This document shows, in pieces, positions 22,101-26,386 of a DNA stretch of 26,386 nt. Where the stretch lies: the IMG/VR virus record IMGVR_UViG_3300027976_000185, positions 1 to 26,386 of that record; one strand, given 5' to 3'. The stretch is from a virus. The notes under the pieces were generated by a model. The model saw only the letters and a list, made by a program, of their open reading frames with translations. It did not search any database and was not told the DNA's origin. Every line of letters starts with the position of its first letter. Position 1 is the first letter of the stretch. A program made the position numbers and the translations under genes.

Positions 22101-22746
22101 CCCAGCACGCAGCCTGCACAACGAATTCTGGAACAGCTTCCATGTGCTTCAGTCTGCCCGCAATAATAATGAAAACATCATCGACACGGTGTACGACACG
22201 GCGCTGTCGCCAACTAAGCCTAGTTTGCAGGCCGAGATTGGCTACGAAGAGGCTGGTGTCACTGATCCGTGGCACGTGCGACTTGGCGCGTGGTCCTCAC
22301 GCCTGAGTGGCTCCGCTGGATTTACCTACGGTCATAGTATTATCTGGCAGTTCGACACTGGATGGGCCTCTCATCTGGGAGCTGCCGGTGCAGATGACAT
22401 CTTCACAAACTTCAAAGCCTTCTGGGACGAACACCAAAGCGAGACGCTGATCGAGTCGCGCTCGTGGCTTACAGGCGACAGGGGTAGCAGCGCATACCTT
22501 ACGGACACGTATGAGGTAGCGATGCGCTCTGCGGATTCCACCAAACTGATTGTGTACGCTCCGCAGGGGGCGAACATCAACGTCATCACCAACAACATCA
22601 GCGGAACCGTTAGATCACGCTGGTACGATCCTCGACTTGGAACCTACACGCTGATCAGCGACAACGAAACCAAGTCGGCTGACGTGACGTTTGACCCCTC
22701 CGGCTCGCCGGGTGTTGATAACGATTGGGTGCTAGTCCTTGATTAA
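19165..22746 (+). CDS. Sec-exported beta-helix/apiosidase-like glycosidase
   Basis: A 1193-residue modular protein that starts at the ATGA overlap with the gene before. Layout: signal peptide (1-18, MKKLLALLLLISSGYANA); a fibronectin III-like domain to about 185 (VTGLAPGTTYYAHSM); a Gly6 linker (188-193); a parallel beta-helix-like region (about 200-640) with Asn/Gly turns, HHIIIDGVDTDNNGG and NYVVENNIFIGGQDYG; and a DUF4038/GH140-like TIM barrel (about 775-1105) beginning ISPNGRYFRKNGTTFNWVG. E920 in WVIAGEY and E1024 in LQAEIGYEE are candidate catalytic residues. The last 80 residues match the small beta domain that follows such barrels (Pfam calls it a putative collagen-binding domain). 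It probably degrades a surface polysaccharide. A signal peptide is unusual for a virion fibre, so it may be secreted. Confidence 0.75.
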   Translation: MKKLLALLLLISSGYANALICPDGVSRAATVLLCPAHLTLPSVGLITTTSAQIIGQGDTTSRGALRGIFISLSAYPPGCTGANYPHANMSSADPATVQAAVIARAGCTRPDLIKLGSGASAYTTETLVDTGYHAKSVTGLAPGTTYYAHSMAFGGGCDAFPNFTLNCRRPSATSLVSTVAFVTATDVGGGGGGTGGTTPVELVGEKFVNDGGASARFIKNGGNNLLDGLTDANAWSTLSKVGCGLPAGTNIGILNTSTFSNAAAQLDLCFDSTAGDWAIVGSYKLNASSVPVFTVDAIRGETETDQKAAMVGNITQDCIDARNCQYTLATFQAGGMSSQYDPAMSITGNYIEVRNLDSSMWPGYSYLITGTGNTSAADTGPGSTHHIIIDGVDTDNNGGAPYAIIDGVKDVVVRNSRHKNWGMCWQLKGLGNSSENSDYVCDGSAVPSIMGTVRSYNARVLVENNDSYGGIGEGYDCGSTSSHMILRGNRHYGSQSVGAYGDGCSNYVVENNIFIGGQDYGVQGAGTTLPGSGLSGAMAVDIESWQGANANSTNNYVGRNNLQIRPGYCFSMAISQVAGSNGRTVGMRLHGNTCINATTSEFTQWTPIYSDDIQVLDIRSNLIWDQDYDSCNITVATNVSNNHSHATRVDPQCTGPDASTGDPMLTTAYASWDSYKGPSSWPAFTDARPLSGSPLIDTGYSATAAVLDWASFGFAATEMADYKSGAITAEHWVKERYYDALNQPVGTTPPKGAVCAATGCDPVTTGAARVPDPVAVTISPNGRYFRKNGTTFNWVGCTAWLLTDLTTADMDTFFDDRGTRGCNVVNGPIMINLLDSITAVNGPISSTSPYTMRTQFFIDKVDPFVQKATAKGMTIFFPLCWGPNCKRDMMESAVNARTYANFVVSRYASYANIIWVIAGEYTKMADNAPSYVTQSDVMDANELAILDALIAGTMANKHVDSLVVLHPDGWKSTTDTDRHPARSLHNEFWNSFHVLQSARNNNENIIDTVYDTALSPTKPSLQAEIGYEEAGVTDPWHVRLGAWSSRLSGSAGFTYGHSIIWQFDTGWASHLGAAGADDIFTNFKAFWDEHQSETLIESRSWLTGDRGSSAYLTDTYEVAMRSADSTKLIVYAPQGANINVITNNISGTVRSRWYDPRLGTYTLISDNETKSADVTFDPSGSPGVDNDWVLVLD

Positions 22747-23191
22747 CTTACTCGTAGCCGTCCGCCAAACCGAAGTCACCGCCGCACGTACCCGCAGGGC
22801 TGCTATTGATCGGGTACGAAGCGATCCGGGAACTGATGCCAAGCGCGTGGGCGATATCTTTGATAAGCAGCACGACGACGTGGGCAACATGTGGTTGAGT
22901 CCAGCAAAGGGCGGATCACCGCGCACGCTACTGTCGATCTATGTCGACGACGTGGATGACAGCAAGTCGACCATCGTCGATCTGGGCGCGAAGGCGGAAA
23001 TCATGGGTGGGTGGGACGTGGACAGCGGCGAGATCGTCTACCCAGTCCATAGCAGTCTCTACACTTTTCAACGCGATCAATACGAGACGGACGATAAAGG
23101 AGTCAGCACATTGATTAAATCAGCCAAGAGCAATGCGGACCTTGACCAGATTGTTTTGCTTTCTGGACAAGTTGAAAGGAAGTATAGCTAA
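22739..23191 (+). CDS. Unknown protein with TTG start
   Basis: A 150-residue protein that begins with TTG at 22739, overlapping the preceding gene by eight bases; there is no in-frame ATG until far inside, so TTG is the best choice, although no clear ribosome site is present. The N-terminal 50 residues are helical and charged; the middle (SPRTLLSIYVDDVDDSKSTI, then GWDVDSGEIVYPVHSSLYTF) is beta-rich. It ends one base into the next ATG (TAATG). I recognise no family; position suggests a small tail-fibre assembly factor or virion component. Confidence 0.6.
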   Translation: MINLLVAVRQTEVTAARTRRAAIDRVRSDPGTDAKRVGDIFDKQHDDVGNMWLSPAKGGSPRTLLSIYVDDVDDSKSTIVDLGAKAEIMGGWDVDSGEIVYPVHSSLYTFQRDQYETDDKGVSTLIKSAKSNADLDQIVLLSGQVERKYS

Positions 23192-26100
23192 TGCCCCACT
23201 TATCACTCGTATCCACACGACTCGGTACTGACCCGCCGGCAAGCGATGTTGTACCCGACGTCAACCTGACCGCGCAGGGAGTGCTGGACTGGCTCCTCAT
23301 GGGCGAGGGCGCTGTTGGCGATCAGAACTTCAAGAACGGCGCGGTCTTCATTACGTCCATAGTGGAAATTGGATCCCCTGCGCCAACCCGCTTTGCCGGA
23401 TCAACGGACAAGCAAGCCTCGCTCACGTCTTACACCGACGGTGTCAGTCCCGCGTCTGGCGGCAACCGGGCTTGGATCGGCACAACCGTAAACGCCGCCG
23501 GGTGGCGCATCACGATTGCCCTCAGTGGCCAGAGCGTAGAATTCACGCTGGGCACGGGCGGGTACGACGGCACACACCGCGTGGACTGTAGCTTAAGCGA
23601 CGCGTCTGCCCCTCCTGTGTCGTCAGACCAGGTGTCCGGCGCGACGGCAGTGGGCTGGTGGAAAAACGTGATTCTTGCAGATGCCACCAGTGATGCAGCC
23701 AACCTTATCGTTGACATCACCAAGATTTCGGGAGCAGGCAACGCCTGCCAGTTCCAGCATGGTTATCTAACCTACGGCACCAAGGTCATACGGCGCGTCA
23801 CCCCCACTTCGCCCTCCCCCGGCGACGCAGTGTCTGCGGTACTGGGAGGCTACGCGGCAGCACCGCTGACGGCTAACAGCCTGTTCGCCGGCATTGGTAT
23901 CACGCTTAACGGCGGCGCTACGAACGTCCTGTGCGGGTTCACGATGCCCGCTCGGTCGGCCTTCCGGTTCGGCGGTACGCACGCGGCCAAGAGGTTCTAT
24001 TTCAACCATGACCTGGTCATTGCCAACGCGAGCGAGACTGCCACGAAGGCAGATGTGCAAGTCGCGCCGGCCCAGCCCGGAGGCTTCGGCGCGAGGAACG
24101 CAGCAGCCCAGTCGGCCACGCCGATGGGCGACATCATCGATCTGCTGACGTGGAATGCAGGCGCGATCGCGCTGGCTACGGCTGATGAGGTGTGGGGGCA
24201 CATCACTACAGGGTCGGGCGTGATCAACGCGCTGGAAGTGAACTACGAGGCATACTCGGACCCGATGGTCATCGAGTGGACGTTCTTCGATATCAGCGCA
24301 GGATCGTGGTCAGGGCTGGTCACTACAACGTACTCCGAGGCGATGACGCTGGCAGCCGGCCACCTCGCGCCGACGCCGGGACAGACGGTTCGGCTGACCT
24401 TGACGGGCGGCCCGTTCGCGCTTCCGATCACCCAAGCCTACATCGTTTTCGGAGTGAACCTCATACCTATCGCATGGACGGTATTTGATGCGAGCAACAC
24501 CGACGTGGTGGTGCCGGATTACGCCGAGCTGGGTTTCGACAAGGTCGCCGAGTACTTGCCGTTTTATGCAAACTTCGCTTTCAGACTTGTCGCCGGATCG
24601 GAGGTTACCGAGACGCCCAATACCAACCAGATCGTCGCACCCGGCTCGGCTAAAAGCGGTGGCGCTGGTAGCTACTACGCCAACTTTCGCGGTCTCAGGC
24701 TGCCCTCAGAACTCGCCCCTTACTTCGTTCGTGCTTCGACCGCGCTGACCAAAGGCGCAGACGGCGTCTACTCGACAGTGCTTTCTGGGGTGCCTGCGTT
24801 CGATGGTGCGGACGGCCTGATCCTTGAGACGGCGAGTACCAGTCCGATTATCCAATCGGGTTTTGCGGGTGCTGTTTCGGGGACTCCGGGCACTGCTCCG
24901 ACGAGCTGGGCTTTCGGTTTCTCGGATGGGACGTTGGCTGTTGAATCAAGCGCATTTTCTGGCACAAACAAACTCCGATTTACGACTTCGGCAGCGCGTC
25001 ATTATCTGACACAGACCACGAGTTCCTTAGTCGCCGGAACGACATATTGCGTTTCTGTTATGTGTGAAGTCTTGAGCGGCACCCCGACTTTTAACACCTC
25101 GATGTTTCTTCTCGCCGGGTCGACTTCTTTTACGACTACCGAGCTACGTATCGACGGCGTGGTGGCCAGCGGTGCGACAACAGTATCTGCGGGCTTGCGC
25201 CTCCTCGAACACGTTTTCGTTCCGACGGGTAACGGGACGCTTCAGGTCAGATTGGGGGCAGGGTGCTCAACTACTGTCACTGTCGACCAGACCTTCGACA
25301 TGCCCCAGCTCGAAGCCCAAGTCTGTCGCACCTCCTACATACCCACAACGACAGCTGCCGTCACGCGGGCGCTGTCGCAATTGGGGGCCATGCCGCTCAC
25401 GGTGCTGGGTCTGGCCGCGCAGGACAATGAGTGGAGTGCTCACGTAGCTGCCAAGATGTTGTATTCGAGCGCGGTGTCTTGGACGGCAGGAAATTTGATA
25501 TTTGCAATGGCGGAATCGGCGTCTAACATCGAGCGGCTGAACATCAATTATGCCGGTGTCGGGTCAATCCGACTTAGCACAATAATCAACGGCAACAGCA
25601 TCAGTACTCAGGTTAATGGGCTCACATGGGCCGCAGGGGACGTCCTTAATGTCCGTTTCAGCAAGGGCGCAACGAACGGATTGATTCTGCGGGTCGACGC
25701 AGCAGCCGCAGCAACGAACACGACAGCGAACGCGAAAGCACCGCATGGAACTGCGTTGGCTTTGGTGATGCTCAACTCACACGTGGGGGTCGGATCTCAC
25801 TGGGCAGGCGTCTATCGCGGCTTCAAGGTCTGGGACATAGCGCTGTCAGACGCAGAGCTGAGCGCGCTTTCGGTCGGTGCATTCGGCGTGCCTGTTGCTG
25901 GTGCAATTGCATCAGTCAGCGCCCTAACAGGCGCGCTATCAATTGGTAAAACTTTGGCGGGTGCAATCGCATCAGTCAGCGTTCTAACAGGCGCGGACAA
26001 ACTGCAAAGACAGATGCTGGGCGACATGCAGTCTGTGTCCGAAATAAGCGGGGATGCTTTTCTCGTTCAGCAACTCGAAGGTGAGATCGCATCACAATCC

Positions 26101-26241
26101 GAGCTGCAGGGAGGCGCATTTATCGACATGCATATGGCGGGAATCCTGCCCGCAGTTTCCCAGCTAACAGGCCAGATCACGGGCGCTGCCAATGTGCCTC
26201 CTGGGTACTTGAAGGCGTCCATACGTGTTTACCCTGTCTAA
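23191..26241 (+). CDS. Large lectin-like tail/receptor-binding protein
   Basis: A 1016-residue protein, Thr/Ser/Gly/Ala-rich and all-beta. Residues about 500-720 contain a phage carbohydrate-binding phrase: FGFSDGTLAVESSAF, then PQLEAQVCRTSYIPTTTAAV and TRA, a stretch I recognise from many phage tail and head-fibre proteins that carry CBM-like jelly rolls. It is followed by a concanavalin/LamG-like domain (about 740-895) that ends with the typical FKVWDIALSDAELSAL. The C-terminus holds five tandem 20-residue repeats (902-1001, LAGAIASVSALTG type). It probably binds a cell-surface glycan as fibre or spike. The ATG shares one base with the previous stop. Confidence 0.75.
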   Translation: MPHLSLVSTRLGTDPPASDVVPDVNLTAQGVLDWLLMGEGAVGDQNFKNGAVFITSIVEIGSPAPTRFAGSTDKQASLTSYTDGVSPASGGNRAWIGTTVNAAGWRITIALSGQSVEFTLGTGGYDGTHRVDCSLSDASAPPVSSDQVSGATAVGWWKNVILADATSDAANLIVDITKISGAGNACQFQHGYLTYGTKVIRRVTPTSPSPGDAVSAVLGGYAAAPLTANSLFAGIGITLNGGATNVLCGFTMPARSAFRFGGTHAAKRFYFNHDLVIANASETATKADVQVAPAQPGGFGARNAAAQSATPMGDIIDLLTWNAGAIALATADEVWGHITTGSGVINALEVNYEAYSDPMVIEWTFFDISAGSWSGLVTTTYSEAMTLAAGHLAPTPGQTVRLTLTGGPFALPITQAYIVFGVNLIPIAWTVFDASNTDVVVPDYAELGFDKVAEYLPFYANFAFRLVAGSEVTETPNTNQIVAPGSAKSGGAGSYYANFRGLRLPSELAPYFVRASTALTKGADGVYSTVLSGVPAFDGADGLILETASTSPIIQSGFAGAVSGTPGTAPTSWAFGFSDGTLAVESSAFSGTNKLRFTTSAARHYLTQTTSSLVAGTTYCVSVMCEVLSGTPTFNTSMFLLAGSTSFTTTELRIDGVVASGATTVSAGLRLLEHVFVPTGNGTLQVRLGAGCSTTVTVDQTFDMPQLEAQVCRTSYIPTTTAAVTRALSQLGAMPLTVLGLAAQDNEWSAHVAAKMLYSSAVSWTAGNLIFAMAESASNIERLNINYAGVGSIRLSTIINGNSISTQVNGLTWAAGDVLNVRFSKGATNGLILRVDAAAAATNTTANAKAPHGTALALVMLNSHVGVGSHWAGVYRGFKVWDIALSDAELSALSVGAFGVPVAGAIASVSALTGALSIGKTLAGAIASVSVLTGADKLQRQMLGDMQSVSEISGDAFLVQQLEGEIASQSELQGGAFIDMHMAGILPAVSQLTGQITGAANVPPGYLKASIRVYPV
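25894..26193 (+). repeat. Five 60-bp tandem repeats at the end of the tail protein gene
   Basis: Five units of 60 bp (20 residues) with consensus AGxIxSVSxLTGxx. Units 1 and 2 are nearly identical at DNA level (around 25897-25932 and 25957-25992), the others diverged. The pattern is familiar from phage tail proteins and is likely to form a repetitive stalk or shaft. Confidence 0.8.
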
Positions 26242-26259
26242 GGATCAAAGGAGAATGAA

Positions 26260-26386
26260 ATGAGCTTCACGAACAGAACCGCACAAGCGTTACTCAACAG
26301 CCTTTTTGGGAAGACGAGCAATTTCGGTGCTCTCGCCACTGTACCCACCATCTACGTAGCACTATCAACTACTACACCAAACGAGG
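26260..26386 (+). CDS. Tail-associated protein, start only (cut by window end)
   Basis: The ATG at 26260 has AAAGGAG at 26247-26253, and the frame is open to the window edge (42 codons). The start MSFTNRTAQALLNSLFGKTS followed by TIYVALSTTTPNE is a phrase I recognise from a widespread small phage tail-protein family whose members begin with a short helix and then YVALSTTTP. Those proteins are often found beside tail fibres. The remaining sequence is outside the window. Confidence 0.75.
   Translation, partial: MSFTNRTAQALLNSLFGKTSNFGALATVPTIYVALSTTTPNE

Noticed and set aside
22107-22746. Taking the end domain of the exported glycosidase as a binder of the phage's own collagen fibres
   Set aside because: The Pfam name 'putative collagen-binding' is historical; this small beta domain routinely follows DUF4038 barrels with no link to collagen. 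The coincidence is not evidence of interaction.
1-26386. tRNA genes, CRISPR arrays, insertion sequences, integrase and att sites
   Set aside because: I saw no cloverleaf sequences, regularly spaced repeat/spacer arrays, transposase or recombinase motifs, or terminal direct repeats in the window.

Overview
The window is the late (virion and lysis) half of a tailed bacteriophage or prophage genome. About 34 genes all lie on the + strand and are packed almost without gaps, with many ATGA or GTGA stop/start overlaps. The order is typical: large terminase, portal, scaffold, major capsid protein, head-tail adaptor, large hub protein, fibres, lysis genes. A P22/N4-style portal with a long coiled-coil C-terminus leads to a gp4-like adaptor and then straight to hub and fibres. 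No tape-measure, tail-tube or sheath gene is visible, so I infer a short-tailed (podovirus-like) phage. The DNA is GC-rich. A lipobox protein and two Sec-type signal peptides point to a Gram-negative host, which I cannot name. There are no tRNAs, CRISPR arrays, insertion sequences or integrase in the window.

Layout. 1-900: three small unknown genes. 896-1032: the only sizeable non-coding stretch; it carries TCTAGACA repeats around a sigma70-like promoter and a small palindrome. 1033-3865: terminase and small unknown genes, including what looks like a degenerate HAD-family protein. 3862-9198: portal, scaffold, capsid and a probable decoration protein. 9268-13189: small proteins, adaptor and hub. 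13186-16990: a fibre module with three collagen-like proteins, a 2-oxoglutarate/Fe(II) dioxygenase of prolyl-hydroxylase type between them, and a 48-residue truncated paralogue of a fibre head domain. 16987-17942: two small membrane proteins and an M15-type endolysin. 17939-22746: an alpha/beta hydrolase, a lipoprotein, a signal-peptide protein and a 1193-residue Sec-exported protein with a right-handed beta-helix-like part and an apiosidase-like glycosidase part. 22739 to the end: an unknown protein, a 1016-residue lectin-like tail protein, and the start of another tail gene.

Two signals deserve most attention. First, the collagen-like fibres with a co-encoded hydroxylase suggest a self-contained phage system for making and modifying collagen-type stalks. 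Second, a 17-bp palindrome, ACTGCCA-N3-TGGCAGT, recurs at least five times across the late region. Three copies sit just upstream of strong ribosome binding sites and one lies at the predicted late promoter start, which suggests a dispersed regulatory or RNA-processing element.
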